Source of the DNA: Flavobacterium nackdongense
GTDB lineage: Bacteria; Bacteroidota; Bacteroidia; Flavobacteriales; Flavobacteriaceae
NCBI RefSeq assembly: GCF_004355225.1
Contig: NZ_CP037933.1
Coordinates: forward strand, 1,364,001-1,428,000
Direction of reading: 5' to 3'
Length of the DNA: 64,000 nucleotides
Under the pieces are notes generated by a model. It was not told the origin of the DNA. It made no database searches and saw only the letters and a list, made by a program, of their open reading frames with translations. This document shows positions 8,270 through 18,550 of the stretch, one piece after another (the stretch's first letter is position 1; each line of letters opens with the position of its first letter). The translations under genes were made by a program, and so were the position numbers.

Positions 8270-8917
8270 ATGAGCATCGTTCGTCACAAACATTTCTTTT
8301 TGTCCTATTCTGAAGAGCACGAACAAGCAGAATGGGCCGCTTACTATTTAACCAGCGATAAGAACAACCGCCACCATTATCAAAGACCGTATTTCAAACA
8401 AGACCCGCTGGTCGATACCGAATCAGCGCATTGGAGAAATTACAAAAATACAGGTTTCGACAAAGGGCATCTGGTGCCTGCTGCTGATATGAAATTCAGT
8501 CAAGAAGCGTACAACGAAACTTTTTTAACCTCGAATGTAGCGCCACAAAATAGAGATTTCAATTCTGGAATATGGAATAGACTCGAAGAAAAAGTACGAT
8601 ATTGGGCCGATAAATATACTGCAATTTTTATTGTAACGGGAAGCGTACTTCATAGTCAACTCACAAAAATTGGCGACGAAGACGTGTCTGTTCCTGATTA
8701 TTTTTACAAAATCGTAGTTCGAGTGCAAAATGACGCATTAGTAATGATTCCGTTTTTGGTACCCAATGAAAAGTCAGATGCTGCGCTGTATCATTTTGCC
8801 ACTACCATCGAAAAAATCGAGGAAATCACTGGAATCAATTTCAATGAAAAACTGGCCGAGAAAATTGAAGAAAAAATAGAAAAAGAACTCAATTACAAAG
8901 AATGGAGTTTTTATTGA
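8270..8917 (+). CDS. DNA/RNA non-specific endonuclease (NUC1 family), no export signal
   Basis: The 215-residue protein carries the beta-beta-alpha-metal nuclease core. DKGHLVPAADMK (family DRGH) supplies the catalytic His. SNVAPQNRDFNSGIWNRLE supplies the metal-binding Asn. Relatives are usually secreted or periplasmic, but here no signal peptide precedes the domain. The upstream in-frame codons run straight back to the stop of the DUF1569 gene, so there is no hidden N-terminal extension. The product may be cytosolic, or the signal may have been lost. Confidence 0.88.
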   Translation: MSIVRHKHFFLSYSEEHEQAEWAAYYLTSDKNNRHHYQRPYFKQDPLVDTESAHWRNYKNTGFDKGHLVPAADMKFSQEAYNETFLTSNVAPQNRDFNSGIWNRLEEKVRYWADKYTAIFIVTGSVLHSQLTKIGDEDVSVPDYFYKIVVRVQNDALVMIPFLVPNEKSDAALYHFATTIEKIEEITGINFNEKLAEKIEEKIEKELNYKEWSFY

Positions 8918-9330
8918 TTCCTTTCTGTGCCACCTCGCTCGGCAAAGTCTCTAGCTAAGAAATTGTGTTCCTCAGTATTTCACTGACTTAGAAATTAAAT
9001 AACTAAAACAAAATCGGTTGAAAACTGAAAGTTACTACATCAAAGTTGGGAGACTTTGCGAAGCCTTGGTATCTTGGCGGTAGCCAAAGCTCTATTCCCT
9101 ATAAAAACTAAATAATGGGTAAGGGATTTTATGCTCAAAAGTGACCGAAAACACTATAAAACGATTTTGAAATCGCTCCAAAAAAAAAGAGGCGCACTTG
9201 CCTCTTGATCCCGACCCTTCGGGGCTCTCTCAAAACTTTACGACAACTCCATAGTGTTGGCGGCAGGTACTCCGGTTCCGTTCAACAGGAGCTTCATTGT
9301 TCGTGCTGCGCACGCAAGGAAACTCTAGCT
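8918..9330. other. Non-coding patch left of the lipoprotein cassette
   Basis: About 410 bases hold no credible ORF. The patch contains a 10-bp inverted repeat (GCAAAGTCTC at 8942-8951, complement at 9050-9059), a minus-strand terminator at 9187-9206, and a GC-richer end (9205-9330) that differs in base composition from its neighbours. It looks like debris of past insertions; this is inference. Confidence 0.4.
9181..9206 (-). terminator. Terminator downstream of the YCF48-like lipoprotein gene
   Basis: The stem AAGAGGC/GCCTCTT with a six-base loop is followed, on the minus strand, by a run of T residues. It lies 140 bases beyond the lipoprotein stop codon and outside the left inverted repeat. 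Confidence 0.65.
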
Positions 9331-10312
9331 GTTAGCAGAAGTTTTTTATTTTGATTTAAGACATAATCCATTATCTCCGATTGCAAAAACTGAATTTCCA
9401 ATTGTTATTATTTTTGAAATTGGCGTATTTGTTTTGTCGTAAATTACTTTCCAATTTTTTCCGCCATTTTCAGTCTTCAATATTTTACCTTCGTATGTTG
9501 ATAAGAACCCTATTTGTTCATTTTTATAAGAAATACTTAATGGTAAATAACCTATTGTAGATATTTTCATCCAAGACATTCCTCCATTTAAAGTTTTGAA
9601 AATTTCTTGATTAATATTTGAGTAAAACCCAATATTTTCATCAACAAAACTAATTGAAGTTATATTTATAGATGAAGTTATTTTAATCCAATTTACACCA
9701 TTATCGACTGTTTTAACAATTTCACCTTCATTAAAGTTATCAAAATTACTACCTCCACACGCATAGCCAACATTATTTTCAAATTGTAAATTACTTAAAC
9801 TATAATAGGTATTTGTATTATATTTTTCAACCCAATTATTGCCACCGTTAGTTGTTTTAAGTATTCTTCCTCCTTGAGTAATAAATCCTAAATTATCATC
9901 TCTAAAATTTATAGAAAAAATACTACTCCCATTTAAGCTCCCAATCTCATTAAAACTAGAGCCAGAATTTTGTGTTTTATATAATCCAATTCTTGCAGTA
10001 AAAAAACTATTTTCATTTAAAATAAATGCACTTAAAAAGCTATGATTAATTCCGACATTTAACTTATTCCAAGTTTTACCACCATCATTTGTTTTTGCAA
10101 AATATCCTAGCGTTCCACATACGATGCCTTGGTTTTCATTAATAAACGAAATATCAGTCAATCCTTGGGTTGTATTTATTTCAATTTTTCGAAAATAATC
10201 ACTTGATAGTTCATTATTATCATCCTTTCCACAAGATATTAGCGTAATTAAAAAAAGTAAAATTATATGTTTTCTCATTTTCACAAATGTTTAGTTTAAA
10301 ATTTCTGCTAAC
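9331..10312. mobile_element. Putative single-gene cassette with 15-bp terminal inverted repeats
   Basis: GTTAGCAGAAGTTTT at 9331-9345 is matched in inverted orientation at 10298-10312 (14 of 15 bases). The left repeat abuts the stop codon of the lipoprotein gene, and the right repeat lies 13 bases upstream of its ATG. The unit therefore contains exactly one gene and no transposase. It recalls gene cassettes or non-autonomous elements, but no integrase or attC site has been shown. Confidence 0.45.
9346..10284 (-). CDS. Lipoprotein with YCF48/BNR-like beta-propeller repeats
   Basis: The 312-residue protein starts with a lipoprotein signal ending in LISCGKDD, so Cys is probably lipidated. The rest is about six repeats built around KTNDGGKTWNKL, KTTNGGNNWVE, KTLNGGMSWMKI and KTENGGKNWKV. 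These Asp/Asn-box-like blades are typical of YCF48 / photosystem-II-stability-factor-like propellers, which in Bacteroidota have no assigned function. It should be a surface or periplasmic binding propeller. The gene is more AT-rich than its neighbours and sits exactly inside the inverted repeats. Confidence 0.82.
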   Translation of the reverse strand: MKMRKHIILLFLITLISCGKDDNNELSSDYFRKIEINTTQGLTDISFINENQGIVCGTLGYFAKTNDGGKTWNKLNVGINHSFLSAFILNENSFFTARIGLYKTQNSGSSFNEIGSLNGSSIFSINFRDDNLGFITQGGRILKTTNGGNNWVEKYNTNTYYSLSNLQFENNVGYACGGSNFDNFNEGEIVKTVDNGVNWIKITSSINITSISFVDENIGFYSNINQEIFKTLNGGMSWMKISTIGYLPLSISYKNEQIGFLSTYEGKILKTENGGKNWKVIYDKTNTPISKIITIGNSVFAIGDNGLCLKSK

Positions 10313-10322
10313 TCATTTATAG

Positions 10323-10382
10323 GCAAAATAAACCTTCGTATACGAACCCAAAAAAGGGTATATTGGCGAAGGTTTATTTCGC
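10323..10382. repeat. Long hairpin beside the cassette
   Basis: Arms at 10323-10338 and 10367-10382 pair at 15 of 16 positions (core AAATAAACCTTCG), around a 28-base loop. The hairpin starts 10 bases outside the right inverted repeat. It could be a terminator-like structure or a recombination site; no T-run follows on either strand. Confidence 0.5.
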
Positions 10383-10518
10383 TTTATTATGTATCAAATA
10401 TATAAAATTTATATTACAAATTTTAAAATATAAATGATTATTTTTCTCTAAAAATCTATCAGTTAAGACCACAAGATTGCAATTAAGTGCTGGAAATAGC
10501 TCCTCAAAAAAAACTTTG

Positions 10519-10526
10519 TACCTTTG
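10519..10526 (+). promoter_or_regulatory. Promoter -7 box of trmD
   Basis: TACCTTTG lies 19 bases before the ATG at 10546. It also rules out the in-frame ATG at 10477, which would be upstream of the transcript start. Confidence 0.6.
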
Positions 10527-10545
10527 CAACCTAGAAAATAAAAAA

Positions 10546-11220
10546 ATGCGCATAGATATTATTACCGTTTTACCTGAATTATTGCGAAGTCCGTTTGAGG
10601 CTTCGATGATGAAACGTGCCATCGACAAGGGAATTGTAGAAGTTCATTTTCATAATCTGCGAGATTACACGACCAACAAACAAAAAAGTGTCGACGATTA
10701 TCCCTATGGTGGCGGCGCCGGAATGGTGATGAATATTCAACCTATCGACGATTGCATCACGCATTTGAAAAGCGAAAGAACCTACGACGAAGTCATTTAT
10801 ATGTCACCCGACGGAGAAACTTTGAAACAAAAAATGGCCAACACGATGTCGATGTACGAGAATATCATCATTCTTTGTGGGCATTACAAAGGTGTGGACC
10901 AACGTGTTCGCGACCATTTTATTACCAAAGAAATCTCGATTGGCGACTATGTTTTGAGCGGCGGAGAATTGGGCGCTTTGGTTTTATGTGATGCTTTAAT
11001 ACGACTAATTCCCGGAGTTTTGAGCGATGAAACTTCGGCTTTGACGGATAGTTTTCAGGATAATTTATTGTCTGGACCAATATACACAAGACCTGCCGAT
11101 TACAAAGGTTGGAAAGTTCCTGAGGTTCTCACTAGCGGAAATTTTGCCAAAATCGACAAATGGCGCGAGGATATGGCGTATGAACATACTAAGAACAGAC
11201 GACCGGATTTGTTGGAATAA
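10546..11220 (+). CDS. trmD: tRNA (guanine37-N1)-methyltransferase TrmD
   Basis: The 224-residue protein starts [11 protein letters not shown] and contains the trefoil-knot SAM site, with [24 protein letters not shown] and [10 protein letters not shown]. TrmD makes m1G37 in tRNAs and prevents frameshifting. The start at 10546 fits the family N-terminus and the promoter. rplS follows, a partial trace of the rpsP-rimM-trmD-rplS order, but with its own promoter and a 165-base gap. Confidence 0.97.
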   Translation: MRIDIITVLPELLRSPFEASMMKRAIDKGIVEVHFHNLRDYTTNKQKSVDDYPYGGGAGMVMNIQPIDDCITHLKSERTYDEVIYMSPDGETLKQKMANTMSMYENIIILCGHYKGVDQRVRDHFITKEISIGDYVLSGGELGALVLCDALIRLIPGVLSDETSALTDSFQDNLLSGPIYTRPADYKGWKVPEVLTSGNFAKIDKWREDMAYEHTKNRRPDLLE

Positions 11221-11222
11221 AC

Positions 11223-11296
11223 AGCCCCCTAACCCCCAAAGGGGGAATTTAAAACTATCGTAAAAATTTTTAAACTTTAAACTTTAAACTTTAAAC
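11223..11296. repeat. Intergenic C5/G5 palindrome and TTTAAAC tandem repeat
   Basis: CCCCCAAAGGGGG (11233-11245) is followed by four exact tandem copies of TTTAAAC (11269-11296). The G/C-rich palindrome resembles short elements scattered between genes in flavobacteria. It may also weakly terminate trmD transcription. Confidence 0.5.
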
Positions 11297-11305
11297 ATTT
11301 TTAAT

Positions 11306-11313
11306 TACATTTG
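11306..11313 (+). promoter_or_regulatory. Promoter -7 box of rplS
   Basis: TACATTTG lies 72 bases before the rplS ATG, leaving a leader of about 65 bases. Confidence 0.6.
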
Positions 11314-11320
11314 CACCCTC

Positions 11321-11378
11321 ATTAGACCAACCTCTGGCGAAAACCGTGAATGTTGCTCTATTTTAAATCATAATAAAT
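11321..11378 (+). promoter_or_regulatory. Candidate ribosomal-protein leader of rplS
   Basis: The leader can fold with AGA-C-CAAC (11324-11331) pairing GTTG-C-TCT (11352-11359), interrupted by one C-C mismatch. A small GG/CC element lies inside (GGCGAAAACC). Ribosomal protein genes often carry leaders bound by their own product. The fold is my reading by eye and untested. Confidence 0.35.
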
Positions 11379-11385
11379 AAAAAAG

Positions 11386-11736
11386 ATGGCAGATTTATTG
11401 AAATTCGTACAAGACGAGTTTGTAACAAGAAAAGATTTCCCTGAGTTTGGAGCTGGTGATACTATCACAGTTTTCTATGAAATTAAAGAGGGTGAAAAAA
11501 CAAGAACACAGTTTTTTAAAGGTGTTGTAATTCAAAGAAGAGGTTCTGGAATCACAGAAACTTTTACTATTCGTAAAATGTCAGGTTCAGTTGGAGTGGA
11601 GCGTATTTTCCCAGTAAACTTGCCAGCTTTGCAAAAAATCGAAATCAACAAAAAAGGTCACGTTCGTAGAGCAAGAATTTTCTACTTTAGAGAACTTACC
11701 GGTAAAAAAGCTAAGATTAGAGATAAAAGAAGATAG
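11386..11736 (+). CDS. rplS: 50S ribosomal protein L19
   Basis: The 116-residue product matches L19 throughout: FPEFGAGDTITVFYEIKEG, FKGVVIQRRGSGITETFT, IRKMSGSVGVERIFPVN and VRRARIFYFREL. It sits at the 30S-50S interface of the ribosome. Length and C-terminal KIRDKRR are normal. The gene is flanked by its own promoter and a strong terminator. Confidence 0.98.
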   Translation: MADLLKFVQDEFVTRKDFPEFGAGDTITVFYEIKEGEKTRTQFFKGVVIQRRGSGITETFTIRKMSGSVGVERIFPVNLPALQKIEINKKGHVRRARIFYFRELTGKKAKIRDKRR

Positions 11737-11757
11737 TCAAATTATCTTTTTACCTTT

Positions 11758-11787
11758 AAGTCCCGATTATTTCGGGACTTTTTTTTG
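11758..11787 (+). terminator. Terminator of rplS
   Basis: The stem AAGTCCCGA/TCGGGACTT is followed by a T-run. Confidence 0.85.
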
Positions 11788-11972
11788 CTCTAAACCGAAG
11801 GAATGCTAGGATAAGGCGCAGTAAATAGTAAGTCAAATTTTTCAATTTAATAAAAAAATCAAGCTAAATTTAACTATTCTCTTTTCGCAAATTAAAAAAT
11901 AATAATATCATAAATATTAGCTAAAATTGAAACATATTAGGACTGATTAACTATTTACGAAAACGTTTTTCT

Positions 11973-11980
11973 TACATTTG
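11973..11980 (+). promoter_or_regulatory. Promoter -7 box of icd
   Basis: TACATTTG lies 36 bases before the ATG at 12017. Confidence 0.55.
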
Positions 11981-12004
11981 TAGCCCGAAAATAATATTAA
12001 GTAA

Positions 12005-14239
<2,235 letters not shown>

Positions 14240-14266
14240 TACACCATAAAATTTCTATAAATATCT

Positions 14267-14296
14267 AAAAGACAGCTGGAAAAGGCTGTCTTTTTT
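14267..14296 (+). terminator. Terminator of icd
   Basis: The stem AAAAGACAGC/GCTGTCTTTT has an eight-base loop and ends in six T residues. Confidence 0.85.
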
Positions 14297-14372
14297 ATTT
14301 CACAAAACTTTAACACTTGTCTAGTAAAAACATCTAAAAACATAACGAAATTTGCATAACAAAATTTTCGAA

Positions 14373-16775
14373 ATGAACGCTATTAAAATCAAAGTCCTAC
14401 TCCTGTTTTTGTCGCTGTCGCTTACTTCTTTTGCTCAAGAAACTAATTCAGGTGATGCCTCAAAACAAAAAATCACCATCAGCGGAACTATAACAGATTC
14501 TAAAAATAACGAAACATTAATTGGTGTTAATGTATCTATTTTAGAATTGAAAACTGGGGTAACAACCAATGAATACGGGTTTTATTCAATAACCTTGCCC
14601 AAAGGGAGCTATACTTTACAAATCAACTATTTAGGTTTCCAGACCATCGAGGAAAAAATTGAATTGACACAAAACATTAAAAAAAGTTTTAAACTCGTTA
14701 GTAGCGAACAACAATTGAAAGAAGTTGTTATCACTACCAATAGAAAAAGCACCAATATCAAAACACCCGAAATGAGTGTCAACAAACTCTCGATGGCCAC
14801 TATTAAAAAAATGCCAGTGGTTTTAGGTGAAGTCGATGTGATAAAATCCTTATTACTTCTTCCCGGCGTGACCAGCGCTGGCGAAGGCCAATCGGGTTTC
14901 AATGTTCGTGGTGGTGGCGCTGACCAAAACTTAATTTTATTGGACGAAGCCACCATTTTCAACTCTTCACACGTTTTTGGGTTCTTCTCGGTTTTCAATC
15001 CCGATGCGATTAAAGATTTAAAATTGTACAAAGGTGGAATTCCTTCGCGTTATGGTGGTCGAGCTTCTTCGGTTTTAGACATTTATCAAAAAGACGGAAA
15101 TAGCAATTCCTTTCATATGAATGGCGGAGTTGGACTAATTTCTAGCCGTTTATTGGCCGAAGGGCCGCTGGTGAAAGACAAAGGTTCTTTCCTTGTTGGA
15201 GGTAGAACTTCCTATGCGCATTTGTTCTTGAAGTTGACTGATAATAATAATTCTGCTTCATTTTATGATTTGAATGCCAAACTGCACTACGAAGTAAACC
15301 CGAACAATAACCTCTATATTTCCAGTTATTTTGGTCGAGATTTTTTTAATATTAGTAAAGAATTCCAAAATACCTATGGAAACGCCACCTTCAATTTGAG
15401 ATGGAATCATTTGTTTTCAGAACGACATTTTTCCAATTTATCAGCCATTTTTAGTGATTATTATTATGGATTAACACTAACCTCTGTTGGTTTTGATTGG
15501 CAATCGAGTATCAAAAACTTCAATTTGAAATACGATTTGAAATATTATTTGAATGACAAAATCAAATTGAATTATGGATTAAACTCCATTTATTACAAAT
15601 TCAATCCCGGAACAATTAAACCCATTGATGAGAATTCCAGTATCAATTTCAGTCAATTAGATAAAAAGAATGCATTTGAACCTGCGATTTACCTAGAAGC
15701 TGAACACCAGGCATCGCCAAAACTATCCTTTTTATACGGTTTGCGTTATAGTATGTTTTACAGATTGGGAGCATCGACTGTCAATTTATACAAAGACGGT
15801 TTAGCCGTAACGTACAATGACCAACTCAAAATTTACGAAAAAGGTGTTCCCATCGGAACAAAAGAATATGGCTACAACGAGGTAATTACGTCCTTTTCAA
15901 ATCTAGAACCACGTTTCTCGAGTTCGTATATTTTAAACGAAAAATCATCGGTAAAAGCAAGCTATAATCGAATGGTGCAATACTTACAATTGGTTTCGAA
16001 CACCGCCTCACCAACTCCATTGGATATTTGGACCCCAAGTGACGAATACATTCAACCGCAAATTGCCGATCAAGTAGCTGTGGGTTATTTTAGAAATTTC
16101 AACAATGACCGGTATTCATTAGAAGTCGAAAGCTTTTACAAAAAAATAAAAAATAGAATTGATTATATTGATGGCGCCGATTTGATTGCCAATAATGCCA
16201 TCGAACAAGTCATCCTCAACGGACAGTTAAGAGCGTATGGTCTTGAATTATTACTACGCAAGAACTCAGGCAAACTCAATGGTTGGATTGCCTATACCCT
16301 ATCCAATTCCGAACAACAAACACCCGGCAGAACACCAAATGAATCCGGAATAAACAATGGCAATTGGTACAAAACAGGCTTTCATAAATTACATAATCTG
16401 GCCGTAACAGCCAACTATAGTTTAAGCCCTAAATGGACATTTGGAGGAAATTTTATTCTGCAATCTGGGCAACCCGTAACCTTCCCGAATGGGCAATACG
16501 AGTATCAAGGAATCGTAATTCCAAGTTATGGCGCTAGAAACGAAGACAACCTGCCACTGTATCATCATTTAGATTTATCGGCAACTTATATTCCCAAACC
16601 CAACAAAACAAAAGGCTGGCAAGGCGAATGGGTATTTAGTGTTTACAACATTTACAATCGAAAAAATGCAGCATCCATCAGTTTTAGAGAAAACCAAATT
16701 TCCGGCTCAAATGAAGCTGTTAAACTCTCCATTTTTGGCGCAGTCCCTTCTGTAAGTTATAATTTCAAATTCTAA
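14373..16775 (+). CDS. TonB-dependent receptor with carboxypeptidase-like N-domain
   Basis: The 800-residue outer-membrane protein has a signal peptide ending SLTSFAQ. Next comes a CarboxypepD_reg-like beta-sandwich (about 30-115, ISGTITDSKNNETLIGVNVS), then a plug domain (about 120-230, GQSGFNVRGGGADQNLILLDEA), then a 22-strand barrel ending in aromatic residues. It should import a substrate through the outer membrane with TonB energy. The ATG at 14373 is preferred over the TTG at 14352 because the signal peptide starts there. It pairs with the DUF4249 gene 4 bases downstream. The ligand is unknown. Confidence 0.92.
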   Translation: MNAIKIKVLLLFLSLSLTSFAQETNSGDASKQKITISGTITDSKNNETLIGVNVSILELKTGVTTNEYGFYSITLPKGSYTLQINYLGFQTIEEKIELTQNIKKSFKLVSSEQQLKEVVITTNRKSTNIKTPEMSVNKLSMATIKKMPVVLGEVDVIKSLLLLPGVTSAGEGQSGFNVRGGGADQNLILLDEATIFNSSHVFGFFSVFNPDAIKDLKLYKGGIPSRYGGRASSVLDIYQKDGNSNSFHMNGGVGLISSRLLAEGPLVKDKGSFLVGGRTSYAHLFLKLTDNNNSASFYDLNAKLHYEVNPNNNLYISSYFGRDFFNISKEFQNTYGNATFNLRWNHLFSERHFSNLSAIFSDYYYGLTLTSVGFDWQSSIKNFNLKYDLKYYLNDKIKLNYGLNSIYYKFNPGTIKPIDENSSINFSQLDKKNAFEPAIYLEAEHQASPKLSFLYGLRYSMFYRLGASTVNLYKDGLAVTYNDQLKIYEKGVPIGTKEYGYNEVITSFSNLEPRFSSSYILNEKSSVKASYNRMVQYLQLVSNTASPTPLDIWTPSDEYIQPQIADQVAVGYFRNFNNDRYSLEVESFYKKIKNRIDYIDGADLIANNAIEQVILNGQLRAYGLELLLRKNSGKLNGWIAYTLSNSEQQTPGRTPNESGINNGNWYKTGFHKLHNLAVTANYSLSPKWTFGGNFILQSGQPVTFPNGQYEYQGIVIPSYGARNEDNLPLYHHLDLSATYIPKPNKTKGWQGEWVFSVYNIYNRKNAASISFRENQISGSNEAVKLSIFGAVPSVSYNFKF

Positions 16776-16779
16776 TATC

Positions 16780-17601
16780 ATGAAAATCACAAAATATATA
16801 GCCTTATTCTTTGCATCTCTATTCTTTGCAAGTTGCGAAGATGTTATCGAGGTCGATTTGAACACAGCCGCGCCACGATTAGTAATCGATGCTGCTATCA
16901 ATTGGCAAAAAGGCACCACCGGAGCAAATCAAAAAATTATTTTATCGACCACCACTGATTTTTATAGCAATGTGATTCCAAAAGTTTCTGGAGCTACTGT
17001 TTCTATAAAAAGCGGGGGAAATTTAACGTATGTTTTTACTGAAATTCCCAACACAGGCGAATACCAATGCAGCACATTCAAACCCATAATTGACGAAAGT
17101 TATACTTTGACTGTTGTTTATAAAGGCGAAACTTACACGTCTACAGAAACACTCAAATCTGTCACGCCAATAGCTAGAATTGAACAAAAGGATAACGGAG
17201 GATTTTCAGGCAAAGATTACGAAATACAAGTATTCTTTCAGGACCCTATTGCCAAAAACTTCTATATGGTAAAATTCTTTCCCGACATTTTCAAAGCACC
17301 AAGTTACAGCATCATCAAAGACGAATACACCAACGGAAATGAAAAGTCCTGGCAGTTTAGCGACGAAGACCTAAAAGTAGGTGGAAAAATTGCCATCACG
17401 CATTACGGAGTTTCGGAATCGTACTATAATTATATGAACAAAATCATTTCCCTTTCGAGTAGTTCCGGTGGCGGAAGTCCTTTCCAAACGCCGCCAGCAA
17501 CCGTTAGAGGAAATATTGTAAACCAAAAAAATATCGACAACTATGCCTTGGGATTTTTCTCTTTAAGCGAAGTCGATGTTCGAGAGTACACCATTCAATA
17601 A
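16780..17601 (+). CDS. DUF4249 lipoprotein, partner of the TonB receptor
   Basis: The 273-residue protein has a lipoprotein signal (FASLFFASCEDV) and the DUF4249 start VIEVDLNTAAPRLVIDAAI. It continues with beta-rich repeats typical of surface-exposed Bacteroidota lipoproteins. DUF4249 genes regularly follow TonB receptors and probably encode the surface lipoprotein lid or accessory, by analogy with SusD; the actual ligand is unknown. The 4-base gap argues for co-translation. Confidence 0.88.
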   Translation: MKITKYIALFFASLFFASCEDVIEVDLNTAAPRLVIDAAINWQKGTTGANQKIILSTTTDFYSNVIPKVSGATVSIKSGGNLTYVFTEIPNTGEYQCSTFKPIIDESYTLTVVYKGETYTSTETLKSVTPIARIEQKDNGGFSGKDYEIQVFFQDPIAKNFYMVKFFPDIFKAPSYSIIKDEYTNGNEKSWQFSDEDLKVGGKIAITHYGVSESYYNYMNKIISLSSSSGGGSPFQTPPATVRGNIVNQKNIDNYALGFFSLSEVDVREYTIQ

Positions 17602-17637
17602 GGAGCTAATCCAGCCATTCATTACAAGTCCTCCCTT

Positions 17638-17722
17638 AAAAAACTATTTTTCTAAGCTCTAAAAGGAGCTTCTCCCGAAGCTTCGGGAGTCGCTCTTTTA
17701 GAACAAGAAAAATTAGTTTTTT
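17638..17722. repeat. 85-bp imperfect inverted repeat
   Basis: The left arm beginning AAAAAACTATTTTTCT and the complement of the right arm (AAAAAACTAATTTTTCT) match with few changes. The arms meet at a perfect 18-bp palindrome, CTCCCGAAGCTTCGGGAG (17672-17689). The element sits in the 286-base gap before the thiamine pyrophosphokinase gene and looks like a repeated intergenic element rather than a simple terminator. Confidence 0.6.
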
Positions 17723-17833
17723 GCAGTCCGGGCTTTCCATTGCTGTCTGGGCTAGTGATTGTAGATTTTTGATTAACGACTTTTGATTTCAGATGTTTTA
17801 GAATTGTAAAATCAACGATCTTCTATTTTTGCA

Positions 17834-17841
17834 TACATTTG
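17834..17841 (+). promoter_or_regulatory. Promoter -7 box of thiamine pyrophosphokinase
   Basis: TACATTTG lies 46 bases before the ATG at 17888. Between them is an AT-rich stretch with repeated AAATCTAAAATC-like words. Confidence 0.5.
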
Positions 17842-17887
17842 CACAAAATCTGAAATCTAAAATCAGAACTCTAAAATCTAAATTCAA

Positions 17888-18550
17888 ATGTCTTCACACC
17901 ACATTGTTCGCGATGACCAAGAACCCGCTTTAATTATTGCCAACGGAGCTTCCTGCAAACAGGAGTTGTTGGGACAATTACTCGAATGGTCTCCATTAGT
18001 AATCGTACTCGATTCGGCGATGGAACGTGTTTTGGACTTAAACATAAAAGTCGATGTGCTGTTGGGGGACTTCGATCGAGGTTTTGATCCTAATTACTAC
18101 AAGGAAAAACAATTCCCATTGGACATTGTTCACACCCCAGACCAAAACAAAACCGATTTAGAAAAAGCATTTGATTATCTGATAGAAAGAAAAATTCCGG
18201 CGGTAAATGTGGTTTGGGCTACCGGAAAAAGAGCCGATCACACCATAACCAACATCACCACGATTTCTAAATACCGAAATCTATTAAAAATAGTACTTCT
18301 CGACGATCATTCAAGAGTTTTTCTGTTGCCCAAAAAATTCCAAAAATGGTATCCAGCCCGTACAACTATATCGCTAATTCCTGTTGGACAAGTCACCGGA
18401 ATTCATTCGCAAAACCTCTATTATCCGCTAGCAAACGATAGCTTAACTATTGGCTACAGAACAGGAAGCAGCAACCACGTCAAAGAAGATGGTTTGGTTG
18501 TTATAGAACATGAACAAGGGGATTTGTTATTGATGGAATGTTGGGATTAA
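17888..18550 (+). CDS. Thiamine pyrophosphokinase
   Basis: The 220-residue product carries the catalytic motifs of the TPK family: VLLGDFDR (ATP/Mg binding), HTPDQNKTDLEKA, and WATGKRADHTITNI (family GGRxDH). The C-terminal domain with GSSNH and EQGDLLLM binds thiamine. It converts thiamine to thiamine diphosphate in the cytoplasm. No other thiamine genes or THI-box riboswitch are visible nearby. Confidence 0.92.
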   Translation: MSSHHIVRDDQEPALIIANGASCKQELLGQLLEWSPLVIVLDSAMERVLDLNIKVDVLLGDFDRGFDPNYYKEKQFPLDIVHTPDQNKTDLEKAFDYLIERKIPAVNVVWATGKRADHTITNITTISKYRNLLKIVLLDDHSRVFLLPKKFQKWYPARTTISLIPVGQVTGIHSQNLYYPLANDSLTIGYRTGSSNHVKEDGLVVIEHEQGDLLLMECWD

